Assembly (NCBI GenBank): GCA_041398245.1
Contig: JAWKVC010000005.1
Span: 62,001-126,000, forward strand
Length of the DNA: 64,000 nucleotides
Origin: UBA7672 sp041398245
GTDB lineage: Bacteria > Pseudomonadota > Alphaproteobacteria > Caulobacterales > Hyphomonadaceae
Direction: 5' to 3'
Shown here: piece after piece, positions 38,634 to 46,222 of the stretch
Layout: the number at the start of each line of letters is the position of its first letter
Position numbering within the stretch: the stretch's first letter is position 1
Program-made: the position numbers and the translations under genes
Notes under the pieces: generated by a model
The model's input: the letters and a program-made list of their open reading frames with translations, nothing else
Databases searched by the model: none
What the model was told of the DNA's origin: nothing

Positions 38634-39158
38634 TCAGCGCCCCTCGCCGATATCGGCAAGCGCCCAGTCGGCGAAGGTCGCGAGGTTGCCGCCCGTGAAC
38701 AGGAAGCCGCGGACGCCGGCGGCCTGTGCGGCTTCCATGTCGGCCTGCTTGTCGCCGATCATGAAGGAGCGTTCCTTGATGACCGGAAAGTCCGTCATCG
38801 CGCGGATCAGCATGCCCGGCTTCGGCTTGCGGTCGAAACTGTCCTTGCGATAGCGCGGGATCGTGCCGTCTTCATGGTAGGGGCAATGATAGACCCGGTC
38901 GATGTGCGCGCCGGTCTTTGCCAGCTCTTCCGTCATCCAGTCGTGCAGCGTCTGCATCTGCTCTTCGGTGTAGTAGCCGCGTGCAATGCCTGACTGGTTG
39001 GTGACAACGAACACCCACCATCCCATGTCGTTGAAGCGGCGGATCACATCCTGCGCGCCCTCGATCCAGTCGAAGTCCTCGACCCGATAGATGTAGTTCC
39101 TGTCGACGTTGATGACGCCGTCGCGGTCGAGGAACAGGGCGGGGCGTGGCGCAGCCAT
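38634..39158 (-). CDS. gmhB: D,D-heptose 1,7-bisphosphate phosphatase (HAD family)
   Basis: A 174-residue HAD phosphatase of the HisB/GmhB type. It has the nucleophile motif FLDRDGVIN (Asp11, Asp13), motif II VVTNQSGIARG, zinc-type cysteine/histidine loop YHCPYHEDG, and motif III/IV FMIGDKQADMEAAQAAG. The family makes heptose for lipopolysaccharide, which fits the heptosyltransferase-like gene elsewhere in the window. It starts one base after the MFS stop, so it is probably the last gene of that operon. Confidence 0.85.
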   Translation of the reverse strand: MAAPRPALFLDRDGVINVDRNYIYRVEDFDWIEGAQDVIRRFNDMGWWVFVVTNQSGIARGYYTEEQMQTLHDWMTEELAKTGAHIDRVYHCPYHEDGTIPRYRKDSFDRKPKPGMLIRAMTDFPVIKERSFMIGDKQADMEAAQAAGVRGFLFTGGNLATFADWALADIGEGR

Positions 39159-39159
39159 G

Positions 39160-40560
39160 TCAGGCAGTTTGCGGCGTGGCTGATGTCTCGGGCGGGGCTG
39201 TATCTTCCGGCGGCGCCTCGCCGGGCGGATCCTCCGGCTGGTCCTCGATCTTGGGCGCGACGGCCAGCCCGCGCGTCAGCGGCAGCAGGGAGATCGCGCA
39301 GATGATCGCGGCGAGCCCGAAGGCGGCGCCGGGGAAGAACACCGGCGCCTGTGGCGAGGTGAAGTAGTGGAAGGTCTGCGTCAGCATCAGCGGCGCAAAG
39401 ATGTTGGTCAGCGACTGCACGCTGGCGATGGCGCCCTGAAGCTCGCCCTGTGCATTCCGGGGCGTACGCACCGACATGATCTGGTTGATCGACGGGCCGA
39501 GCACGCCTGCCAGTGCTCCGAAGGGAATGATGACGAACACCATCCAGCCTTCGCGGGCCATCGAGTAGGCCGCAAAGGTGAGCGCGCAGATCACGAAGCC
39601 GAACACGGCCATGCGCGTCGGGCCGAAGCGTTTGATCAGCATGCCGGTGAGCCCGCCCTGCACGACGGCGGAGCCGACGCCCACCGCGACGAGCGCCATG
39701 CCGATCATGCCTTCGTTCCAGCCAAAGGCGACGCCGGCGAAATAGTTGAAGGTCGCCGGATAGACCCAGTGCGCAACGTTGAAGAGGCCCAGCGCCAGCA
39801 TGAACCAGGCCAGGAAGGGCACGTGCATCAGGTGCTTGAACGTGCCGAATGCGTTGGCGCGGCGCCACTCGAAGCGGCGGCGGTGCTCCTTGCCCAGCGA
39901 TTCCGGCAGGACGAACAGGCCGTAGCAGAAGTTGAGCGCGGCTAGCCCGGCTGAAGCAAAGAAGGGCAGGCGCGGATCGAACTGGCCGAGATAGCCGCCG
40001 ATCGCCGGGCCAAGGATGAAGCCGAGGCCGAACGCCATGCCCAGCATGCCGAAGGCCGCGCCGCGCGCTTTCGGCTCGGTGACGTCCGCAATGTAGGCGG
40101 CGGCGGTCGAGTGCGTCGCGCCGGAAACGCCGGAGAGCACGCGGCCGAGGAAAAGCAGCCATACCGTGTGCGCAAGACCCATGATCACAAAGTCGATGGC
40201 CAGCATGCCCATCGAGACCAGAAGCACCGGACGCCGGCCGAACCGGTCGGAGAGACCGCCGAGGACGGGCGCCATGAGGAAATTCATCACGGCGTAGACC
40301 GTCGTGATGTAGCCGCCCCAGGGCGCGGCGTCCGACAGCATCGTTTCGAGTGGTGCGAGGTTGCCGGCGGTCGCCATGGCCCTGGCCTGCAAGACGGCGT
40401 CCTTGCCGTTCAGCAGTTCGGCGACGAGGTAGGGCATCGACGGCATGATGACGGCGAAGGCCATCATGTCGATGAACACAGTCACGATGATGAAGAGGAA
40501 TGCGTTCTTGCCGGGCTTCCGGGAGGGCGGCGCGGTCTTCAGGGCGTCAGCAGCGGACAT
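39160..40560 (-). CDS. MFS transporter (TetA-like drug efflux family)
   Basis: A 466-residue 12-helix major facilitator. The helix 2-3 loop motif GGLSDRFGRRPVLL and the DTG-like region support TetA/DHA1 type. The substrate is unknown; a dedicated ArsR repressor lies upstream in the same run of genes. The start at MSAADALKTAPP was preferred over one 18 codons upstream. The last 35 residues are a Pro/Glu tail. Confidence 0.87.
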   Translation of the reverse strand: MSAADALKTAPPSRKPGKNAFLFIIVTVFIDMMAFAVIMPSMPYLVAELLNGKDAVLQARAMATAGNLAPLETMLSDAAPWGGYITTVYAVMNFLMAPVLGGLSDRFGRRPVLLVSMGMLAIDFVIMGLAHTVWLLFLGRVLSGVSGATHSTAAAYIADVTEPKARGAAFGMLGMAFGLGFILGPAIGGYLGQFDPRLPFFASAGLAALNFCYGLFVLPESLGKEHRRRFEWRRANAFGTFKHLMHVPFLAWFMLALGLFNVAHWVYPATFNYFAGVAFGWNEGMIGMALVAVGVGSAVVQGGLTGMLIKRFGPTRMAVFGFVICALTFAAYSMAREGWMVFVIIPFGALAGVLGPSINQIMSVRTPRNAQGELQGAIASVQSLTNIFAPLMLTQTFHYFTSPQAPVFFPGAAFGLAAIICAISLLPLTRGLAVAPKIEDQPEDPPGEAPPEDTAPPETSATPQTA

Positions 40561-40610
40561 GTCCGGCTCCGGAGAAGGCCCAGCGCGGATACGCGGGCGG
40601 GAAAGGGCAG

Positions 40611-41111
40611 TCAATCACAGGCAGACCCGGAAATCGTTGACGCCAGACTCCTGAGGCGCCGGAGGCCCGCCTTCCACTGTTCGCCCTGGAGCTCGTTGGT
40701 CCGGACCAGCGGGAAGCCGTGGCGGGCCACATGGGCCTGCGGGACGCTGTCCCAGCCGCGATGCTCCACGGTGATGCACGTTTCCTCGCCCACGGGCTCG
40801 AAACGGATTTCAACTTCCGTCGCGTGCTCGGGGCCAAAGCTCGCCATGCGCCAGTCGACGACGAGGCGCTCGCCCGGCGTCCAGGCGCGCACCGGACCGA
40901 TCTCGAAAACCTTGCCGTTCGGCAGCTTTTCCACCAGACGCCCCGGCGCATCTCCGGCGGGCGGCTCGAAGGCGAGTTGGCCGGGGCTTCGCGGCGTGAA
41001 GAGAAAGGCCGGGCTGTTCGCCCACCATTCGCCGATGTCCTGCGTGAAGATGTCGAACGCCTGCACGGGCGAGCAGGGCACGCGGATCGAGACGAGCACG
41101 CGCGAGGTCAT
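40611..41111 (-). CDS. SRPBCC (AHSA1-type) domain protein
   Basis: A 166-residue START-like domain protein (VLVSIRVPCSPVQAFDIFTQDIGEWW, FEIGPVRAWTPGERLVVDWRM). Such proteins are often encoded next to ArsR regulators and may bind a hydrophobic ligand. The start ATG overlaps the ArsR stop in ATGA. Confidence 0.85.
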   Translation of the reverse strand: MTSRVLVSIRVPCSPVQAFDIFTQDIGEWWANSPAFLFTPRSPGQLAFEPPAGDAPGRLVEKLPNGKVFEIGPVRAWTPGERLVVDWRMASFGPEHATEVEIRFEPVGEETCITVEHRGWDSVPQAHVARHGFPLVRTNELQGEQWKAGLRRLRSLASTISGSACD

Positions 41112-41452
41112 GCGCCCTTCCGTTTTTCGACATGCGCCGCGAAAGCCGCAAGCTGTTGGGTCCATCCCTGTTCGGCCTTCGCGAGCCAGTCCTTCAGGTC
41201 GCCGAGCCGGCGGCTGTTGAGCGCGTAGACACGCACACGCGCATCCGTTTCCGGGTGATGATCGACAACGAGCCCGGCGGACTTCAGCTCCTTGAGATGA
41301 CGGCTCATGGCAGGCGCGGCGAGGCCAAGACGTTCGGCCAGCTCGCCGGCGCGATGCGGCCCCTTGCCCAGAAGTTCGATCGCGCGCCGCCGCGCCGGAT
41401 CGGCGAGCGCCGCGAACAGAACGTCCACATCAGGTTTGCGGCGTGCATTCAT
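41108..41452 (-). CDS. ArsR-family transcriptional regulator
   Basis: A 114-residue winged-helix regulator (RKPDVDVLFAALADPARRRAIELLGKGPHRAGELAERLGLAAPAMSRHLKELKSAGLV). It has the ArsR fold without the metal-binding CVC motif, so it probably responds to a non-metal signal. It is embedded in an operon with SRPBCC, YjbR-like and VOC genes and likely represses it. An AGGATG-type site is upstream. Confidence 0.9.
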   Translation of the reverse strand: MNARRKPDVDVLFAALADPARRRAIELLGKGPHRAGELAERLGLAAPAMSRHLKELKSAGLVVDHHPETDARVRVYALNSRRLGDLKDWLAKAEQGWTQQLAAFAAHVEKRKGA

Positions 41453-41787
41453 TGAGGATGCGCCTTCAGGAGTTTCTTCGACGCGGCGTTGCGCCAGGCC
41501 ATCCACAACGCGCTCCGCGCGGTCGCCGCATCGGCATGCTTCGGATAGAACCATGTCGCGCCGCGAAGGCCCCAGCCGCCCGGTACGGGCGCGAAGGCCT
41601 TTGGTTCGGCTGCGCAGAGCATCTGCTGCTGCTCGCTTGTCAGCTTGAGATAGGCCGCTTCGCCCGGACGCACGGCGGGCGAGGCGAAGATCCCGCCGGC
41701 GACACGCAAGTCAGCGCCGCCCTGATGAGCGCCTTCCGTCACGTCTGGCAGGCTCATGGCCAGCTTCAGGAAGGCGGCGGGCGTCAC
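41449..41787 (-). CDS. MmcQ/YjbR-like DNA-binding protein
   Basis: A 112-residue single-domain protein of the MmcQ/YjbR family (TPAAFLKLAMSLPDVTEGAHQGGADLRVAGGIFAS, YLKLTSEQQQMLC). It begins at a GTG (Val in the open frame) that overlaps the VOC stop, and ends in an ATGA overlap with the ArsR gene. The family has a CyaY-like fold and suspected nucleic-acid binding. Confidence 0.82.
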   Translation of the reverse strand: MTPAAFLKLAMSLPDVTEGAHQGGADLRVAGGIFASPAVRPGEAAYLKLTSEQQQMLCAAEPKAFAPVPGGWGLRGATWFYPKHADAATARSALWMAWRNAASKKLLKAHPQ

Positions 41788-42254
41788 CGATCGCCGCCCT
41801 CGCGCATGTAGGTGGTTTTGAGGCCCGGCGAGTTCCTGTCCCACTGATCGGGCGTCAGGTCCTCGACAGTCTGGGAGAACGTCCAGATATGGCCTTCGGG
41901 GTCGCGCGCGCGATAGGTGCGGTCGCCATAGAACTGGGTCTCCGGCGCCGCGATGATGTCCGCCCCCGCGGCGCGGGCGCGTTCGCAATGCGCGTCGAGA
42001 TCCTCGTTGAGATGCAGGTGAACGGTCTGGGTGCATTTGCCGCCGATCGATTTCGGCGAGCGGTGATCCTCCGACCATTCCGTCCCGACCATGATGCGGC
42101 CTTCGCCATGCGCCATCTGGCTGTGGGCGAGATTGCCCTGCTCATCCTCGATCAGCATGTCGAGTTCGAAGCCGAAAGCGTCGCGCAGGAAATCGAGCAT
42201 CGGGCGGGGGTTCTGGTAGAACAGGGCGGGCGTGATCGTCGGATGTTGGGCCAT
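41784..42254 (-). CDS. VOC/PhnB-like glyoxalase-fold protein
   Basis: A 156-residue PhnB-type VOC protein (PTITPALFYQNPRPMLDFLRDAFGFELD, YRARDPEGHIWTFSQ). It is the first gene of the run and precedes the YjbR-like gene with a GTGA overlap. Possibly a metal-dependent lyase or ligand carrier, substrate unknown. Confidence 0.85.
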   Translation of the reverse strand: MAQHPTITPALFYQNPRPMLDFLRDAFGFELDMLIEDEQGNLAHSQMAHGEGRIMVGTEWSEDHRSPKSIGGKCTQTVHLHLNEDLDAHCERARAAGADIIAAPETQFYGDRTYRARDPEGHIWTFSQTVEDLTPDQWDRNSPGLKTTYMREGGDR

Positions 42255-42285
42255 GCAACGGCTCCTGTTTTTCAGATCGGAAATA

Positions 42286-42302
42286 TTTCTATAATTATGA
42301 AA
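42286..42302. promoter_or_regulatory. AT-rich imperfect dyad, promoter/operator candidate
   Basis: TTTC-TATAATTAT-GAAA sits upstream of the minus-strand VOC-to-gmhB run and of the plus-strand exported protein and ubiquitin genes. TATAAT is present. The dyad arms (TTTC/GAAA) are short, so ArsR binding is speculative. Confidence 0.35.
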
Positions 42303-42433
42303 CTAATACGTCAAGCCGGAATGCGGGTGAGTCGGGTTCCGCGCGGCTGCATTGGGACGGCATGGACGGCTCGCCAAGCCCCGCGAGTGCGGCTAGACTC
42401 GCGGCGAGGCGGTTGGTTCGGGAAGGGGCATGC

Positions 42434-42880
42434 ATGCACAGGCGGGCGATATTGACGGCAAGGCTTCTGGCGCTTGCAGTTTCCGCCGTCGTGCCTGTTG
42501 TCGCCGCGGCCGCCGCAGCGCAAGCCCAGGGAGCCAGCATGCTTGACCAGCGCCTCTTCGGAACGTGGGTCAATGAAAAGCAGATCAACAGCCCCGGCGG
42601 AGCGGGCGGGTTTGCCTCCTTCTCCACCGTCATGACGATGGAGCTGCATCCGGACGGCACGATCCGGCAGCTGACGCAGTCCGTCGGCGGCGGCGGCGAC
42701 TGGTCGTCGAACAGCGGGGCGCGCCTCGATTTCGAGGGCAACTGGCGCGCCAGCAATGGCACGCTTCTGGTCGTCGGCATGGGTCTTCCGGACTACACGC
42801 CGGCGGCGACCTACAGCTTTTCCGGCGAGTATCTCGTTACGCAGAGCGATATGGGCCGGCTGATCTGGCAGAAACGATAA
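42434..42880 (+). CDS. Small exported protein preceding the ubiquitin gene
   Basis: A 148-residue protein with a signal peptide (MHRRAILTARLLALAVSAVVPVVAAAAAAQAQ, cleavage about residue 32). The mature part is rich in strands and aromatic residues (DQRLFGTWVNEKQINS, LDFEGNWRASNGTLLV, YSFSGEYLVTQSDMGRLIWQKR), a pattern fitting a small lipocalin-like beta barrel. I recognise no family. The stop (42878-42880) overlaps the Shine-Dalgarno of the ubiquitin gene, so the two are almost certainly co-translated. GGAAGGGGC precedes the start. Confidence 0.65.
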   Translation: MHRRAILTARLLALAVSAVVPVVAAAAAAQAQGASMLDQRLFGTWVNEKQINSPGGAGGFASFSTVMTMELHPDGTIRQLTQSVGGGGDWSSNSGARLDFEGNWRASNGTLLVVGMGLPDYTPAATYSFSGEYLVTQSDMGRLIWQKR

Positions 42881-42890
42881 GGAGGGCGAC

Positions 42891-43208
42891 ATGGCGGGAG
42901 TTGCAAGACGGTTTGTTGTCGGCGCGGTGCTGGCGCTGGCTGCGATGGCGGCGAGCGCGCCGGCCTTCGCCGATCCCTTCCAGATCTTCGTCAAGACGCT
43001 GACCGGCAAGACGATCACGCTTGAAGTCGAAAGCAACGACACGATCCTCGTCGTGAAAGAAGGGATCCAGAACAAGGAAGGCATTCCGCCCGAACAGCAG
43101 CGCCTGATCTTCGCAGGAAAGCAGCTGGAAGATGGGCGCACGCTGGCCGACTACAACGTGCAGAAGGAATCGACACTGCATCTTGTGCTTCGCCTGCGCG
43201 GGAACTGA
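42891..43208 (+). CDS. Exported ubiquitin with a Gly-Asn C-terminus
   Basis: A 105-residue protein made of a signal peptide (residues 1-27, cleaved after AFA) and an almost complete ubiquitin (residues 30-105). Hand alignment to eukaryotic ubiquitin gives 64 of 76 identical positions. Lys6, 11, 27, 33, 48 and 63 and the Leu8-Ile44-Val70 patch are present, while Lys29 is Gly. Met1 is Phe and Gly76 is Asn (ending RLRGN), so the di-glycine tail required for activation is lost. AAGGAGG precedes the ATG. The base composition matches its neighbours, arguing for an old acquisition. No partner enzymes for ubiquitin were seen. Confidence 0.93.
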   Translation: MAGVARRFVVGAVLALAAMAASAPAFADPFQIFVKTLTGKTITLEVESNDTILVVKEGIQNKEGIPPEQQRLIFAGKQLEDGRTLADYNVQKESTLHLVLRLRGN

Positions 43209-43795
43209 TGTCCGCAGCGCAGAGGTTCAGCTGGAAGCCGGCCCTGATGGGCGCGCGCTACGAGGTGCGCGCGGACGAAGCGGGTGTTGAGGCGACGCGC
43301 GGATCGAAGACGCAGAAGGTGCGCTATGCCGACGTGACCGGCGGGCGGTTTCTCGAAATCGCGATGCGGACGTCGTCGACCTCGCTGGTCCTGCTGCACC
43401 GGAACGGCAAGTTCGTGATCAACCATGGCGGGCTGGCGCGCGAGGCGGCGCACAGCGAGGATGCGCGCGGGTTTGTTGCGGCCTGCATCGCCATTCTGGA
43501 AGGACTGGCCACCGCCAGGCCCGGCGCCGAGATCGCCATGGGCGGCGGCGCGGGCATACGCTGGACAATGGCGATCCTCGGCGTGCTGATGGCCGGCATG
43601 GGCGCACTGCTGGCCATCGTTCCGTTCGCGCAGGGCGGCGTCGATGGCGAAGGCGTGATGGTGGTCATCATGGCCATCGTCATCGCGCTCGGCGGGCTTG
43701 GCCTTGCCGCGCGTTACAATCCGCTGCGCAAGCCGCCAGCCATCAAGGCTACCGATCTGGCGACGGCGCTGCGGACCTTCCTGCCGCAGGACTGA
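43208..43795 (+). CDS. Two-helix membrane protein after the ubiquitin gene
   Basis: A 195-residue protein. Residues 1-110 form a strand-rich domain (KPALMGARYEVRADEAGVEATRGSKTQKVRYADVTGG), which resembles bacterial PH-like domains. Two membrane helices follow at about 118-138 and 150-170, then a short cytoplasmic tail. The ATG overlaps the ubiquitin stop by one base (TGATG), so translation is coupled. Function unknown. Confidence 0.72.
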   Translation: MSAAQRFSWKPALMGARYEVRADEAGVEATRGSKTQKVRYADVTGGRFLEIAMRTSSTSLVLLHRNGKFVINHGGLAREAAHSEDARGFVAACIAILEGLATARPGAEIAMGGGAGIRWTMAILGVLMAGMGALLAIVPFAQGGVDGEGVMVVIMAIVIALGGLGLAARYNPLRKPPAIKATDLATALRTFLPQD

Positions 43796-43800
43796 GGTGG

Positions 43801-44673
43801 TCAGCTCGCCTTCGCGAGCGCGAGCGGCACATGTTCCGGCCGCAGCGACAGCGTCGATTGCGGGAACGGGATGGTGATGCCGGCCTTGTCGAGCGCCGCC
43901 TTCGCCGCGAAGGCGACCTCATCGAAGGACGAGCGCTGTTCGGCCGGCTGGCTGCCCGTCCACCACAGCATCTGGAAGTCGATCGACGAGGCGCCGAAGC
44001 TGATGCACTGCACGGCGCGTTCGAGCGCCGTATCAATCGTCTTGCAGCTGTCGAGCGCCTCCTTGAGGACGCGGCGGGCGGTCGGCAGGTCAGTGGCGTA
44101 GTCGACGCCGATGATCAGTTCCTGGCGGATATGGTTGCGGTCGGTCTGGATGCGCAGCGGGTTCTGGAACAGGAAGGCGTTGGGGACGATCACCAGCTCG
44201 CCATCGACGCGGCGGACATGGGTTTCGCGGATCCAGATATTCTCGATGCGGCCATAGACGCCTTCGCATTCAATGACGTCGCCGATCTGCATCTTCTCGC
44301 GACCGAGGATGATGACGCCGGCGAGGAAGTTCTCGAACACATCCTTGAAGGCGAAGCCGATGGCGACAGAGGTGAGGCCGAGGCCCGCGATGAACTGCGC
44401 CGGCGTGACGGACGGCACCACGATCACGATGGCGATGGCGACGCCGACCAGCCAGGTGGCGATGCCGATGAGGTTGGTGGCGAGCGTGATCAGCGCATGC
44501 CGGACCTTGGTGCGCTGCATCACGCGGCGGATGACCGCGCGAAGGATCCGCCCGACCAGCAATGTCAGGACCAGGATGATCACCGCGATGACCATCTGCG
44601 GAACGCTTGCGAAGAAGCCCTCCACAATGGATTCGAGCGAATCCATCACGATCTGTAGGGGATTGAGATTCAC
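43801..44673 (-). CDS. MscS-family mechanosensitive ion channel
   Basis: A 290-residue MscS channel. It has three membrane helices in the N-terminal 120 residues, the pore helix (FIAGLGLTSVAIGFAFKDVFENFLAGVIIL) and the MscS beta domain (MQIGDVIECEGVYGRIENIWIRETHVRRVDGELVIVPN). It releases solutes on osmotic shock. It is convergent with the ubiquitin unit and ends six bases beyond it. Confidence 0.92.
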   Translation of the reverse strand: MNLNPLQIVMDSLESIVEGFFASVPQMVIAVIILVLTLLVGRILRAVIRRVMQRTKVRHALITLATNLIGIATWLVGVAIAIVIVVPSVTPAQFIAGLGLTSVAIGFAFKDVFENFLAGVIILGREKMQIGDVIECEGVYGRIENIWIRETHVRRVDGELVIVPNAFLFQNPLRIQTDRNHIRQELIIGVDYATDLPTARRVLKEALDSCKTIDTALERAVQCISFGASSIDFQMLWWTGSQPAEQRSSFDEVAFAAKAALDKAGITIPFPQSTLSLRPEHVPLALAKAS

Positions 44674-44745
44674 GGCGCGCCTCCCTGTTCTGCCTGGCCC
44701 GGGTCAGCAGGGTTGCAGCGGGGAAGCGCGGTGTCGAGGTCGGCG

Positions 44746-44970
44746 CTAGATCAGGTGGATGTCGGCGAAGGAGACCTGGCGGCCGCCGGCGGCGTTGATG
44801 CGCGCGATATCGGCGCAGGAGCAGGCCTTGAGGTTGTCGATGATCAGGCAGGCGTGGCTTTCGTGGGCGAGAGCGGCGGCGGCTTCGAGCTCCTCGATGG
44901 AAAACTCGCCAGCGTTGATGCGGACCCTGCCTTCGTCACGGAGCGAACGCGCGCATTCCTGGAACGACAT
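44746..44970 (-). CDS. Small protein of unknown function
   Basis: A 74-residue helical protein (SFQECARSLRDEGRVRINAGEFSIEELEAAAALAHESHACLIIDNLKACSCADIARINAAGG) with no recognised family. Two cysteines lie in ACSCAD. The frame has protein-like composition and a GAACGAC stretch upstream, but the start site is weak. Confidence 0.5.
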   Translation of the reverse strand: MSFQECARSLRDEGRVRINAGEFSIEELEAAAALAHESHACLIIDNLKACSCADIARINAAGGRQVSFADIHLI

Positions 44971-45165
44971 GATGACCGGCCTGTCCTCTGCAACGCCGCG
45001 AATCGCGCGGCTACATGTTCATCAACGCAGAGATTGGGGCGAAAACGTGCGGGGACGCATTACGATGCAGTTACATCCGTCCCCAAGCCGCCCGTTGAGT
45101 CAGGATGAGGCGCCCTGGCCACGCCCTGACTCATCCTTGGGCAGGCCGGGCGCCGCGGCCCGGCG

Positions 45166-45483
45166 CTAGCGTTGCGGCGGCGTGCGGATGCCGGCGCGGG
45201 CGAGGCGTTGCTGGTTGCGGAGCCAGTTGGGAATGCCGCTGGGCGAGAAGCCCTTGGGATCGAGCAGGACCGGGCCGGTGCGCGTGGGCGCGACCACGCC
45301 GATGCTGGCCGCCTTTTCGATACGCGCGGTCTGGGCGGCGAGAGTGAGCGCGCGGCGGGCGAGGCCGTCTGCGACGGCGATGTTGCCTGCGCGGGCGGCG
45401 CGGCGCGCCTCGGCCTGCAGGCGGCGGATGCGGGGCGGCGCTTTCGATGCGTGTTTCTTCGGCGGGGCGGATGGCTGTGTCAT
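45166..45483 (-). CDS. Small basic protein of unknown function
   Basis: A 105-residue Lys/Arg/Ala-rich protein (TQPSAPPKKHASKAPPRIRRL, PKGFSPSGIPNWLRNQQRLARAGIRTPP). AGGAAAT precedes the ATG at 45483. A structural or nucleic-acid-binding role is possible but not shown. Confidence 0.5.
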   Translation of the reverse strand: MTQPSAPPKKHASKAPPRIRRLQAEARRAARAGNIAVADGLARRALTLAAQTARIEKAASIGVVAPTRTGPVLLDPKGFSPSGIPNWLRNQQRLARAGIRTPPQR

Positions 45484-46218
45484 GCAGATTTCCTGTGTCG
45501 GGGGGGGGCGCAGCGCCGCGATCGCACGGGCGATGCGCCCTGCGGGATCGGATGGTTGCGTGGCCCATTGGATCAATGGAGGGCCGGGGACGCGGGATCG
45601 CCCGCGTGATGTGGCAGTCCGTTGGGGTCGTAAACGCGATAATCCCGCGTCCCCGCAATCGACTTGTCGCCAGCCTCGAACAGGAGGCTTTTCACCTCCC
45701 TGACGTTGTAGCGCCAGCGGCGTGCGGGCGGGCCAAGTCCGTGGCCTGTCCCGGCTCGCAGGCGGCGCCTCCCGAGGGAAGACGCCGGATGCAAGAGCCT
45801 CACGCTCGATCGCATCGCCGCCGCGCCGTTGGACAGATGTACCGGCCGCCCTCCCTGCGGAGACGATGCGCGCATTATCCGTCAGGCCGGGAGGGGTGGG
45901 GACAATTTTTGTTGGTCCCAAGTGGATTCAAGGCGCTGCGCGCGAAAAGGTGTGGGAGAAGCTTTTCGGTAGCGTGCGTCTGTCTGCCAACCCACGTCTG
46001 TGATCCCGTCGGTAATGCGAAACAAGCCGAGTCGGAAGCCCCCGCAAGGCCATTGTGCTTTCACAATGGGTTCCGGCTCTCCGCTTCGCTGCGTCTGGGA
46101 TGTCAGGCGGAGGGGGCAGCAGTCGTCATACCTCGCCGAGCTGTCGCGCGAGCATGCGCGGACATTGACGCGTCCAAAATGGACATATAAACGTCCAATA
46201 TGAACACGGAGATGTCCG
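45484..46218. other. Gene-poor accessory stretch before the ParA-like gene
   Basis: This 735-base region has no gene I can confirm. A minus-strand 100-codon frame (45573-45875) has a protein-like C-terminal half (YNVREVKSLLFEAGDKSI, then TRDYRVYDPNGLPHHAGD) that may be a small gene or a fragment. A perfect 13-bp inverted repeat lies at 45586-45598 and 45642-45654, and a run of nine G lies near 45500. From about 46000 onward the base composition becomes more AT-rich. Confidence 0.4.
45586..45654. repeat. 13-bp perfect inverted repeat
   Basis: GGGGACGCGGGAT at 45586-45598 has its exact complement ATCCCGCGTCCCC at 45642-45654, with 43 bases between. It could be a long hairpin or the ends of a small element. 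Confidence 0.55.
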
Positions 46219-46222
46219 ATGA
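46160..46222 (+). promoter_or_regulatory. Tandem 21-bp dyad repeats upstream of the ParA-like gene
   Basis: Two adjacent 21-base units begin at 46160 and 46181, each with GGAC(AT) followed eight bases later by GTCC(AA); 16 of 21 positions match. A third, weaker unit runs into the start codon. GTCCA-AAA-TGGAC (46172-46184) bridges units one and two. Regular spacing of two helical turns suggests cooperative binding of a regulator, perhaps the encoded protein. Confidence 0.5.

Noticed and set aside
42891..43208. A full ubiquitin conjugation system (E1, E2, JAB) around the ubiquitin
   Set aside because: No ThiF/E1, E2-fold or JAB-domain gene was recognised in any nearby reading frame, and the terminal Gly-Gly is absent.
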